Positions 12,061 through 19,454 of a stretch of 48,586 nucleotides of DNA are shown piece after piece (positions within the stretch are counted from its first letter, which is position 1; every line of letters starts with the position of its first letter). Source of the stretch: Sphingomonadales bacterium. GTDB taxonomy: Bacteria > Pseudomonadota > Alphaproteobacteria > SMXS01. Where the stretch lies: positions 1 through 48,586 of the forward strand of contig JALHLV010000027.1 in the NCBI GenBank assembly GCA_022844405.1, given 5' to 3'. A model generated the notes under the pieces. That model made no database searches, was not told where the DNA came from, and saw nothing but the letters and a program-made list of their open reading frames with translations. A program made the position numbers and the translations under genes.

Positions 12061-13353
12061 ATGAAGCCGATCAACCGCATGGACAACCCGGTCAGGCCCG
12101 CGACCGTGGCCGACGCCGCGCTGGCCGACGCCGAGGTGCTCGAATGCCCCTATCCCACCTACGAGCTGCTGCTGGAGCAGGCGCCGGTGTGGCGCGATCC
12201 GGCGACCGGCATGTACATGGTCAGCCGCTACGACGATCTGCGCGCGGTGCTCAAGGACACCGACACGTTTAGCAACTGGCGCACCGAACACGACCATGAT
12301 GCGCTGACCGGCCCGGCCCGCAAGGCCTATGAGCGGTTCCTGGAAAAGGGCTGGGTGCCGGCGCCGTCGCTCGCCGCCCGCGACGATCCCAATCATGCCG
12401 AAATGCGCGCCACCTTCGACAAGGCTTTCAGGGCCGGCCGGATCAAGGATCTGGAGCCGCTGGTGTCGGGCCTCGCCTGCGAGCTGATGGACGGCTTCGT
12501 CGGCGACGGCCATTGCGAATATGTGAAACAGTTCGCCATTCCGCTGCCGCTGATCGTCATCTGCCGCCAGATGGGCGCGCCCGACGAGGACGTCTGGACG
12601 ATCAAGCGCTGGACCGACGCCTGGATCAGGGGCAGGGGCATCGGCCTGTCGGAAGAAGAGGTGCTGTGGGCGACCGACATGGAGATCGAGGCCCAGCATT
12701 ATTTCCAGCCCCTGTTCGAGCGGCTGCGCCGCGAGCCGAACGAAACCCTGCTGTCCGACCTGGTCAACAACGTCATCCCGGAATGGGGCCGGCCGCTCAA
12801 CGATAACGAGCTGCACGCCCACATGATGCAGGACACCTTCGTGGGCGGCTCGGAAACCACCACCAACGCGCTGTCGGCCGGCATCATGATGCTGGCGCGC
12901 AACCCGGACGTCTGGCGCAAGCTGAAGTCCGACCCCGAGAAATATCTGAAAACCTTTTGCGAGGAAGTCGTCCGCCTCGAAGGCCCGGTGCAGGGCCTGA
13001 CCCGCATGGCGACCAGGGACACGGAAATCCAGGGCGTCGCGATTCCCAAAGGGTCCATCGTCCAGGTTCGCTTCGCCGCCGCCAACCGGGACCCGCGGCA
13101 CTTCGAATGCCCGCACGACATCGACCTGGAGCGCAAGAACGCCGGCTCGCATTTGGGCTTCAGCTCCGGCACGCATCACTGCCTGGGCGCGCCGCTCGCC
13201 CGGCGGGAGCTTTACTGGGGCTTCAAGGCGTTCGTCGACCGCATCGACGAGGTCTGGCTGGCGCCGGGCAAGAACGATTTGCGCCACCTGCCGAACTATC
13301 ACCTGCGGATTTTGAAGGAACTCCACATCGAGTTCACGCCGAGCCAACGGTAG
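12061..13353 (+). CDS. Cytochrome P450
   Basis: A 430-residue soluble bacterial P450 monooxygenase. The I-helix oxygen-activation motif GGSETT is at 262-267, the K-helix ExxR is Glu302-Arg305, and the haem-binding loop FSSGTHHCLG holds the thiolate ligand Cys374. No membrane anchor is present. A strong GGAGG lies 5-9 bases before the chosen ATG; the open frame extends to 11944 without a site. No ferredoxin or reductase gene is adjacent, so the electron donors lie elsewhere. The substrate cannot be told from sequence; a lipid, steroid or xenobiotic is possible. Confidence 0.94.
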   Translation: MKPINRMDNPVRPATVADAALADAEVLECPYPTYELLLEQAPVWRDPATGMYMVSRYDDLRAVLKDTDTFSNWRTEHDHDALTGPARKAYERFLEKGWVPAPSLAARDDPNHAEMRATFDKAFRAGRIKDLEPLVSGLACELMDGFVGDGHCEYVKQFAIPLPLIVICRQMGAPDEDVWTIKRWTDAWIRGRGIGLSEEEVLWATDMEIEAQHYFQPLFERLRREPNETLLSDLVNNVIPEWGRPLNDNELHAHMMQDTFVGGSETTTNALSAGIMMLARNPDVWRKLKSDPEKYLKTFCEEVVRLEGPVQGLTRMATRDTEIQGVAIPKGSIVQVRFAAANRDPRHFECPHDIDLERKNAGSHLGFSSGTHHCLGAPLARRELYWGFKAFVDRIDEVWLAPGKNDLRHLPNYHLRILKELHIEFTPSQR

Positions 13354-13357
13354 ACAC

Positions 13358-13906
13358 ATGAGTTTGTTCATTCTGCTCGGGACCATCGTGTTGACGGCGA
13401 TCCTGTCGCCCTTCTTCCTGGTGATGCTGAAGCGCGCGAGCCGCCGGCCGCCGCGCATCGATGGCGACGGCAGGACCGTCCTGGGGCTGACCATGGGGCT
13501 GGTGGTGCTGGGCATCTGCAGCGCCGCGTTCTGCCTGTCGCTGCTCTGGCTGATGGTGCTGCTGGCGCTCGATCCCGATCCCTGGGACATCGGCACCGCC
13601 ATGGTGCCGGTGCTCGGATCGCTGGTGTTCATCATTACCGGATGCGCCGTCTACGGCATGTTCTGCATCGGCGTACGGTTCGGACCCGATGGAATCCTCT
13701 ACCGCCGCCTCTTCGGCAAGCATCTGGTGCCGTGGAACGAGGTCGAGCAGGTGGTGGATCACCCGGTCCTCGGCACCTATCTGCGCACCGCCGCGGGCCG
13801 GCTCTATCTGTCGAAATACCGCACCGGGTTCCAGCAGCTCCTCGCCGAGCTGCGCAGTCGCGGCGTCAAGGGCGCCGAGCGGCGCAGCCTCGCGCGGCCG
13901 ACATAG
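13358..13906 (+). CDS. Membrane protein with C-terminal PH-like domain, unknown function
   Basis: A 182-residue protein with three likely transmembrane helices at about residues 2-24, 41-70 and 78-105, followed by a soluble part in which VRFGPDGILYRRLFGK and VPWNEVEQVV resemble the bacterial PH-like domains that follow membrane segments. It begins four bases after the P450 stop and may be cotranscribed with it. It ends one base from the convergent rpoH. I do not recognise a specific family; the PH-like assignment is tentative. Confidence 0.75.
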   Translation: MSLFILLGTIVLTAILSPFFLVMLKRASRRPPRIDGDGRTVLGLTMGLVVLGICSAAFCLSLLWLMVLLALDPDPWDIGTAMVPVLGSLVFIITGCAVYGMFCIGVRFGPDGILYRRLFGKHLVPWNEVEQVVDHPVLGTYLRTAAGRLYLSKYRTGFQQLLAELRSRGVKGAERRSLARPT

Positions 13907-13907
13907 G

Positions 13908-14816
13908 CTAGGCGCCCAGCGACCGCTGCTCGCCGGCGGCGATCTGGCGGTCCTTCATGGCGTTCTTCATGGCCTTTTGCAGCTTCTCGAAGGCGCGGAC
14001 CTCGATCTGGCGGACCCGCTCGCGGGAAATCTTGTATTCCTGGCTCAGGTCCTCCAGCGTCGCCGGCTCGTCCTTCAGCCGGCGCTCGGTCAGGATGTGC
14101 TTCTCGCGGTCGTTCAGCACCGACATGGCGTCACCGAGAAGCTGCTGGCGCAGCGACAGCTCGCTTCGCTCCACGAGGCGCTCCTCCTGGTCCATGCCCT
14201 CGTCGACCAGCATGTCCTGCCATTCGCTGTCGGATTCGTCGCGCAGCGGCGCGTTGAGCGAGCTGTCCGGCGCGGTCAGGCGCCGGTTCATGGAGACGAC
14301 CTCGTCCTCGGTCACGCCCAGGCGGCGGGCGATCTCGGCCACGTTCTCGGGCTTCAGGTCGCCTTCCTCGATGGCCTCGATCTGGCCCTTGATGCGCCGC
14401 AGGTTGAAGAACAGCTTCTTCTGCGCCGCCGTGGTGCCCATCTTCACCAGCGACCACGAGCGCAGCACGTATTCCTGGATCGAGGCGCGGATCCACCACA
14501 TGGCATAGGTCGCGAGGCGGAAGCCTTTTTCCGGATCGAAGCGCTTCACCGCCTGCATCATGCCCACATTGCCTTCCGAGATCAGCTCGCCCAGCGGCAG
14601 GCCGTAGCCCCGGTAGCCCATGGCGATCTTGGCCACCAGGCGCAGATGGCTGGTCACCAGCTTGTGGGCGGCCTCGGTGTCGCCATGCTCCTTCCAGGCG
14701 CGGGCGAGCATGTACTCCTCCTCCTGCGCCAGCATGGGGAACTTGCGGATTTCCTGCAGGTAGCGCGAAAGGCTTCCATCCGGGCTCAGCAGGGCCGGGA
14801 GCTGCGTGGTCGACAT
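13908..14816 (-). CDS. rpoH: RNA polymerase heat-shock sigma factor RpoH (sigma-32)
   Basis: A 302-residue sigma-70 family protein that directs polymerase to heat-shock promoters. Region 2 (SHLRLVAKIAMGYRGYGLP, LATYAMWWIRASIQEYVLRSW) and region 4 (SRERVRQIEVRAFEKLQKAM) are intact. The RpoH box QKKLFFNLR between them separates it from RpoD. In proteobacteria it is destroyed by FtsH, encoded 11 kb away. The start was put at the ATG at 14816 because the predicted promoter at 14841-14869 would begin transcription about 14834, at the upstream in-frame ATG, which would then have no leader. rluD upstream is a usual neighbour. Confidence 0.96.
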   Translation of the reverse strand: MSTTQLPALLSPDGSLSRYLQEIRKFPMLAQEEEYMLARAWKEHGDTEAAHKLVTSHLRLVAKIAMGYRGYGLPLGELISEGNVGMMQAVKRFDPEKGFRLATYAMWWIRASIQEYVLRSWSLVKMGTTAAQKKLFFNLRRIKGQIEAIEEGDLKPENVAEIARRLGVTEDEVVSMNRRLTAPDSSLNAPLRDESDSEWQDMLVDEGMDQEERLVERSELSLRQQLLGDAMSVLNDREKHILTERRLKDEPATLEDLSQEYKISRERVRQIEVRAFEKLQKAMKNAMKDRQIAAGEQRSLGA

Positions 14817-14840
14817 CTCGGATCTCTCGTTCATTTCGTC

Positions 14841-14869
14841 ATTCTAGGGGATAGCGCCGGAAACGCCAA
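14841..14869 (-). promoter_or_regulatory. Predicted promoter of rpoH
   Basis: On the minus strand TTGGCG (14864-14869) and TAGAAT (14841-14846) are separated by 17 bases in the gap between rluD and rpoH. Transcription would start near 14834, about 18 bases before the chosen ATG. It looks like a vegetative promoter rather than a sigma-32 one. Prediction by eye. Confidence 0.5.
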
Positions 14870-14920
14870 CACCACCCCTAAACCCCCGACGAACCGAACG
14901 ATCCATCGCACGCGCCGGCG

Positions 14921-15913
14921 TCAGGCGGACAGCACCCGCGCCAGCGCATCCATGTCACTTGGGAGTTCGCTTTGGAAGTTCAAGACCTTGCCGGTAACCG
15001 GGTGTTCGAAGCCGAGCACGCCGGCGTGCAGCGCCTGTCGGCTGAAGCTCTTGAGGAACTCCTGCGCCGCCGGCGTCAGGCCCTTCGCCCGGCGCCCGGC
15101 GCCATACATGGGGTCGCCGATCACCGTATGGCCGATATGCGCCATATGCACCCTGATCTGGTGCGTGCGGCCGGTCTCCAGCCGGCATTCGATCATGCTG
15201 GCGACCGGCGCCAGCCTGTCGCCATAGACCGCCTCCACCGCGTAGTGGGTCACCGCGTGCTTGCCGCCGGACTTCAGCACGGCGCGTTTCTGCCGGTTGC
15301 TGGTGCTGCGGCCGATCCGGGTGTCGACGGTGCCCTCGCGCGGCCGGGGCGCGCCCCAGCACACCGCCTTGTAGGCGCGCTCGATGCTGTGTTCGTGGAA
15401 CTGCGCGGCCAGGCCGTTGTGGGCCGCGTCGGTCTTGGCCGCCACCATCAGGCCCGAGGTGTCCTTGTCGAGCCGGTGGACGATGCCCGGGCGCTTCACA
15501 CCGCCGATGCCCGACAGGCTGGCGCCGCAATGGGCGATCAGCGCGTTGACCAGCGTGCCGCCCGCGTGCCCGGCGGCGGGATGCACCACCAGACCGGCCG
15601 GCTTGTCGATGACGATCAGATGGTTGTCCTCGAACACCACCGTCAGCGGGATGTCCTCGCCGCGCGGCGCGGCCTCGACGGCGGGCGGGACGGTGAGCAC
15701 GTAGCGCTCCCCCGGTTTGACCTTGGCGGAGGCGTTGTCTATGGTCCGCGCCACCGGGCCGTCCATGCGCGCGACGTGGCCCGCCGCCAGCAATTGCTGG
15801 ATGCGGGCGCGGGACATGCCGGGCAGGGCGGCGGCGAGCGCTTTGTCGAGCCGGTCGCCGGCGGCGCCGTCGTCGATGATCGCCTCGACCGTCTGATCGG
15901 AAAGCTGGGACAT
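14921..15913 (-). CDS. rluD: 23S rRNA pseudouridine synthase, RluD type
   Basis: A 330-residue enzyme of the RluA/RluD family that isomerises uridines in 23S rRNA helix 69. An N-terminal S4 RNA-binding domain (about 17-75) is followed by the catalytic domain; the catalytic aspartate is Asp149 in GIVHRLDKDTSGL, and RTHQIRVHMAHIGHTVIGDP is the family's second signature. Length matches E. coli RluD (326). The open frame runs on to 16516, but the extension reads over two plus-strand genes and is a shadow; the ATG at 15913 gives a proper N-terminus. Upstream of rpoH, as is common in alphaproteobacteria. Confidence 0.95.
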   Translation of the reverse strand: MSQLSDQTVEAIIDDGAAGDRLDKALAAALPGMSRARIQQLLAAGHVARMDGPVARTIDNASAKVKPGERYVLTVPPAVEAAPRGEDIPLTVVFEDNHLIVIDKPAGLVVHPAAGHAGGTLVNALIAHCGASLSGIGGVKRPGIVHRLDKDTSGLMVAAKTDAAHNGLAAQFHEHSIERAYKAVCWGAPRPREGTVDTRIGRSTSNRQKRAVLKSGGKHAVTHYAVEAVYGDRLAPVASMIECRLETGRTHQIRVHMAHIGHTVIGDPMYGAGRRAKGLTPAAQEFLKSFSRQALHAGVLGFEHPVTGKVLNFQSELPSDMDALARVLSA

Positions 15914-16268
15914 GAGCGAACAAGTGGACCAAAAGCAGCGCGTGCTCAAGATCATCGTGATCGCGCTGGGCATCCTGATCGTGATCTGCCTGGGCGTGAT
16001 CGTCGCCGGCATGGCCATGCAGGCCGCCAAGCTGGGCAAGCCCAAGCCGCTGGACTCCGCGGCCCCGCCGCCCGGCGCCGCTCGGGTGGCGGGCGACGTG
16101 ACCGTGCCGATCCCGCCGGGCGCCCAGGTTGTCGAGGTCACCGGTGATTCCAGGGAACTGCGCGTGCTGCTCGACCTGCCCGAGGGACGGGCGCTGATGC
16201 TGGTCGACCGCAAGACCGGTGCGGTACTCGGCACCCTGCATTTCGTGCCGGGCGTGCCCGCGCCGTGA
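15912..16268 (+). CDS. Small single-pass membrane protein, unknown function
   Basis: A 118-residue protein with one strong transmembrane helix at about residues 12-36 after a short charged start, a Pro/Ala-rich linker, and a small C-terminal domain of beta character ending in VLGTLHFVPGVPAP. The position between rluD and a JAMM protease gene recurs in alphaproteobacteria as far as I recall (DUF6476-type proteins), but this name is a guess. Its ATG lies inside the CATG that also carries the start codon of divergent rluD, and its stop overlaps the next gene's GTG by four bases. Confidence 0.75.
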   Translation: MSEQVDQKQRVLKIIVIALGILIVICLGVIVAGMAMQAAKLGKPKPLDSAAPPPGAARVAGDVTVPIPPGAQVVEVTGDSRELRVLLDLPEGRALMLVDRKTGAVLGTLHFVPGVPAP

Positions 16269-16687
16269 TCCGGCTGCCGCCCGAGCTGGCAGCGCGCATC
16301 CGCGAGGCGGCTTTCTCCGCCTATCCCGACGAATGCTGCGGCCTGCTGATCGGCCGCCAGGAAGGCGACATGCTGGTGATCGACGGCATCGCCGAAAGCG
16401 CCAACCTGTCGGCCAGCCCCCGCGACAGCTTCGAGATCGACCTGCGCCTGCGCCTGCGGCTGCAGAAGGAACTGCGCGGCACCGGCCGCGACATCGTCGG
16501 CCACTACCATTCCCACCCGGACGCGCCCGCCGCGCCGTCGCAGCGCGACCGCGCCCAGGCCTGGGAGCCTGAGATGATCTGGCTGATCGCTGGCGTGACG
16601 GACGGCGCGGTCGGCGAGCTCAATGCCTTCCGCCTCGACGAGGCCGCCGGCCGGTTCATCCCGGTGACCATCGCCATGCTGGCCTAA
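16265..16687 (+). CDS. JAMM/MPN+ (Mov34/PAD-1) family metalloprotease
   Basis: A 140-residue protein made only of an MPN+ domain. The JAMM zinc site is complete: Glu23 in DECCGLLIG, and His82-Ser-His84 followed at the right distance by Ser92 and Asp95 (HSHPDAPAAPSQRD). Bacterial relatives are isopeptidases or peptidases acting on C-terminal tails of ubiquitin-like or sulfur-carrier proteins (Mec+ type). No sulfur-carrier or E1-like gene is adjacent. It starts with a GTG overlapping the preceding stop (GTGA), so it is translationally coupled to the 118-residue membrane protein. Confidence 0.9.
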   Translation: MIRLPPELAARIREAAFSAYPDECCGLLIGRQEGDMLVIDGIAESANLSASPRDSFEIDLRLRLRLQKELRGTGRDIVGHYHSHPDAPAAPSQRDRAQAWEPEMIWLIAGVTDGAVGELNAFRLDEAAGRFIPVTIAMLA

Positions 16688-16752
16688 GCCCCGGCCTTTG
16701 GTTCATCGCGGCATAGCGGGAAATCCGGGTTTGATGCAGTTCGCTCCCGTAT

Positions 16753-16826
16753 CCGTGTCCCTGAGCCCGTCGAAGGGCCTTGCATCGGCATTCGCGCAAG
16801 GCCCTTCGACGGGCTCAGGGACACGG
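16753..16826. repeat. 31-bp perfect inverted repeat (long hairpin)
   Basis: Bases 16753-16783 and 16796-16826 are exact reverse complements around a 12-base loop. The arms contain CTGAGCCCGTCGAAGGGC, a repeat type often found between genes in alphaproteobacteria. It lies 66 bases after the JAMM gene and could end its transcript, but no T-run follows, so it is not a classical terminator. Confidence 0.93.
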
Positions 16827-16963
16827 TGAAAGTTATGTCCTGCCCATGGAAAGCCGGATAGCGACCAGGCCTGTCGGACGCGCCGCTATTGCGAGGTGAT
16901 CCCAACTTTTCCCTTGATCGCCATAGGCCATCCCGCCTATCTAGTGCGCCTGTTCGCGGCCAA

Positions 16964-17039
16964 GCTCCCTTCGTCTAGTGGCCCAGGACGTCGCCCTCTC
17001 ACGGCGAAAACAGGGGTTCGAGTCCCCTAGGGAGCGCCA
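16964..17039 (+). tRNA. tRNA-Glu (anticodon CTC)
   Basis: A complete 76-base cloverleaf including encoded CCA. The acceptor stem GCTCCCT pairs with AGGGAGC, the anticodon arm TCGCC-CTCTCAC-GGCGA puts CTC in the loop, and the T arm has GGTTCGAGTCC. The sequence closely follows bacterial tRNA-Glu. It reads GAG codons, the main Glu codon in this GC-rich genome. Its 3' end faces an accessory gene pair, so it could have been an integration site, but no second copy of its 3' end was noticed. Confidence 0.96.
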
Positions 17040-17265
17040 ATCTTTTCAATAGCTTAGACCACCATTCGCCGTTCTTGGCCGCCAGAGAGCAGCGGTCGGC
17101 TGTCGGGAATAGCATTGATTTTCAATGAGTTGAGCTATTCAGCGTGTTATCCTGATCCCTGCTGTTCAGTAGAGGCACATATCCGCTTCGCCTAAATCGT
17201 TCGACTGCCATTTCCAGCACAGCCCCGTCGGTTCGCGCCGGCTAGGTCACTCCACCAGCCCCTCG

Positions 17266-17814
17266 ATGAGCTTCGACCGGAAGAAGAGAGCCCGCTTCGA
17301 CGCCATCCTCTCGCAATCGCTGCGGGCGGCCGAGGCGCGCGTTCCGGACACGCTCGCCCTGCTCGGCATCGCCATCAACCCCAGGCCGATTAGGCTCTCT
17401 GTGATCGATGGCACGGCGCTGGATGCCTGGGACCAGGAGTGGAACCGGATACCGACCTTTGCGCGCGGCGGCTTCGACTGGCGCCGCGATCTCGGCATCA
17501 GGCAGCACGACTCGGCGCCTTTCCATGTCGCTGTCTGGTATGGCGGCACGCTCTGTGGCTTGGGGCTGGGCCGGATGCGCGGCAATCATGTCGACCTGGA
17601 AGAGATGGAGGGTTGCCCGGACCCAGCGCACCCGCTCAAGGCTGCCGTGCGCTTCTGCATCATGGAGGCAGCCCAGGCCTTCGCGGAAGCAGCCGGCGCC
17701 GCGCTGCTCCGGCTGATCGACCCGGAGCCTGCCCTGCTACCGCATTACCAGGCGATGCGGTTCACGGTTGTCACTCCGAGGAATGGCTCGATATACTGTG
17801 AGAGGAAGGTGTGA
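17266..17814 (+). CDS. Uncharacterised protein, possibly GNAT acetyltransferase fold
   Basis: A 182-residue protein I do not recognise. The central part (FHVAVWYGGTLCGLGLGRMR followed by a helix-rich AVRFCIMEAAQAFAEAAGA and then LLRLIDPEPALLPHYQAMRF) has the order of strands and helices of GNAT N-acetyltransferases, with a closing YQAMRF that resembles the typical Y..GF end. A clear acetyl-CoA loop (Q/RxxGxG/A) is not obvious. The GTG start of the next gene overlaps its stop by four bases (GTGA). It follows tRNA-Glu after a 226-base gap with no other gene. Base composition is slightly lower in GC. Confidence 0.65.
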   Translation: MSFDRKKRARFDAILSQSLRAAEARVPDTLALLGIAINPRPIRLSVIDGTALDAWDQEWNRIPTFARGGFDWRRDLGIRQHDSAPFHVAVWYGGTLCGLGLGRMRGNHVDLEEMEGCPDPAHPLKAAVRFCIMEAAQAFAEAAGAALLRLIDPEPALLPHYQAMRFTVVTPRNGSIYCERKV

Positions 17815-18098
17815 GCATGGCCCCCAAAAGCAAAACCAGCCGATCTGGATACGTGGCGACCGTTGGTCTGGGCACGCGGCGTCTTGCGCGCGCCGGAGGT
17901 TACACGTCCGCGCCGGAAGACGAACACACAACGGTGGTTCGGGATGCCAGGCCGCATGTGACGGCCGAGGTCACGAAGCCAAAGGTCGGCTTGTTCGCCA
18001 ATCTGAGCGCCGTCGAACTGGACCGGGTCCGCGCCACGATGGTGCCTTTAGGTGCCGAGGGCCGGCCCGCGAAGCCGAGAGCCAGGTCCAAGGGCTGA
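17811..18098 (+). CDS. Small basic protein, unknown function
   Basis: A 95-residue protein (93 if it starts at the ATG at 17817) with many Lys, Arg and Thr and a basic C-terminal tail (PAKPRARSKG). It has no membrane segment and no recognisable domain. The overlap of its GTG with the end of the preceding acetyltransferase-like gene argues that the two are translated together and perhaps work together. It could be a nucleic-acid-binding or partner protein; nothing more can be said from the sequence. Confidence 0.6.
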   Translation: MSMAPKSKTSRSGYVATVGLGTRRLARAGGYTSAPEDEHTTVVRDARPHVTAEVTKPKVGLFANLSAVELDRVRATMVPLGAEGRPAKPRARSKG

Positions 18099-18137
18099 AC
18101 GGCTGGGTGGGCGATCACGACATCTGGTAAAGCCAGG

Positions 18138-19109
18138 TCACCCCACGAACGCATCCAGCCTGAAGAACGCCAGCGGCATCTCGTCGCAGGTCAGGGCCAC
18201 CACCTTGTCGGTGCGGTCGATGTCGAGGCCTTTCGGCCCGCCTTCCTCCGGGTTGTGGCGGCCGCGCCGGAACGTCTCGTCGTCGACGACCACCATGTCG
18301 CGCACGGCGTCCCGTTGCCCGACCCAGCCGTCGCCGCGTTCGAAAACGTGGACCAGCGGCGCGCCCGCGCTGGCGACCAGCAGGTGCCTTCCATCGGCGG
18401 TGAAGCGCAGGCCGTGCGGATGGTCGAGGCCGCGCAGCAGGCAGGCCGGCGGCGTCCTGTGGTCGAGCGGCCGGGTTGTCGAATAAAGGGCGACGTCGTG
18501 GGTCGCGTGGTTGCTGACCGCGATCCAGTCATGATCAGCGCTGATCGCGATGCCGTCCGGTACGTGCAGCCCGCGCGCCAGCATGACGCCGTTGCGCTCC
18601 ACGCGGTGGCCGCGGCGCGGGTCGAGCACATGCCGGGTGACGCGGTCCTGATAGTTGTTGCACACCAGCAGGCTGGCGGTGCCGTCCGGCTCGTGCCTGA
18701 CGGCCACCGAGCCCGGCGCCTGCAACCGGCGGAACCGACCGCGGCGCGTCACCTCGGCGACCGGTTCGAGGTGGACGTGCCGGCCCGCCGGGTCTCCCGC
18801 GGGAAGCTCGAGGATCGACACCGGCCCCATGCGGTTGGCCACGGCGATGGTCCGGTCGTCGATGAAGTCGATGCCGTGAACGCCTCTCATCCCGGCCGAA
18901 GAAAGGGTCATGAAATCGCCGACGCGGACACGCGGCGCCTCGGCATCCGGTTCGACCTCGATCTCCAGGATCAGGCAACGGCGGCTGTGAAAGCCGGCGA
19001 TGGCCAACAGCCGGTTGTCCGGGGAAAAGCGGACGTCCTCGGTCCTGCCGATGTCGTCGAGCGCGCCGCGGACAGCGTCGCTCATCTCGATGTCGATCCG
19101 GGGTATCAT
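18138..19109 (-). CDS. Beta-propeller protein (YncE/SMP-30-like)
   Basis: About 323 residues of repeated blade-like units such as RTEDVRFSPDNRLLAIAGF, GVHGIDFIDDRTIAVANR, PDGIAISADHDWIAVSNH and HPHGLRFTADGRHLLVAS. These are typical of seven-bladed propellers of the lactonase/YncE class. No signal peptide is visible, so it is probably cytoplasmic. Starts at 19217 (TTG) or 19082 are also possible; none has a good ribosome site. Ligand or enzymatic function is unknown. Confidence 0.75.
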   Translation of the reverse strand: MIPRIDIEMSDAVRGALDDIGRTEDVRFSPDNRLLAIAGFHSRRCLILEIEVEPDAEAPRVRVGDFMTLSSAGMRGVHGIDFIDDRTIAVANRMGPVSILELPAGDPAGRHVHLEPVAEVTRRGRFRRLQAPGSVAVRHEPDGTASLLVCNNYQDRVTRHVLDPRRGHRVERNGVMLARGLHVPDGIAISADHDWIAVSNHATHDVALYSTTRPLDHRTPPACLLRGLDHPHGLRFTADGRHLLVASAGAPLVHVFERGDGWVGQRDAVRDMVVVDDETFRRGRHNPEEGGPKGLDIDRTDKVVALTCDEMPLAFFRLDAFVG

Positions 19110-19454
19110 GCCGTTGGCCGGTCTGGAGAATCCGCGGGCGGACGCGAGGCGCGGAGTCCCTGCCAGCCGCTGGACTGATGGTCCATCCAGTAGTTCAGGC
19201 ACGCCGGCGCCGGTCAAGCGGGGAATCGGGCCGCGAGATCGACCGGGGCGACATCAAGTGCCGCTGAAGCGCTTTTTTTGGGTTCTCCAGGAACGGCGGA
19301 GCGTCTGATCGGCTGGGTCCCTCGCCGCGTTCATGAGCACGGATGGAGGGCGGCCGCCATCAAACCCTGATTTCCCGCATTTTGCCGGATAGTTGGTGAC
19401 CGTCGCGGCACGACCGGTCATTGTTGCCCATCCGATACATCCGGTGCGCGGCGC

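Noticed and set aside
15914-16516. N-terminal extension of rluD to 531 residues
   Set aside because: It reads antisense through the membrane-protein and JAMM genes; the ATG at 15913 gives the normal RluD length.
17129-17144. 15-base AT-rich stretch (TTTTCAATGAGTTGA) whose reverse complement recurs near 26752, considered as attachment-site pair
   Set aside because: A 15-base match in 48 kb on either strand is expected about by chance, and the sites do not flank a coherent element or include the tRNA 3' end.
16964-18098. Integrative element at tRNA-Glu
   Set aside because: No integrase and no duplicated tRNA 3' end was noticed; only two accessory genes lie next to it.
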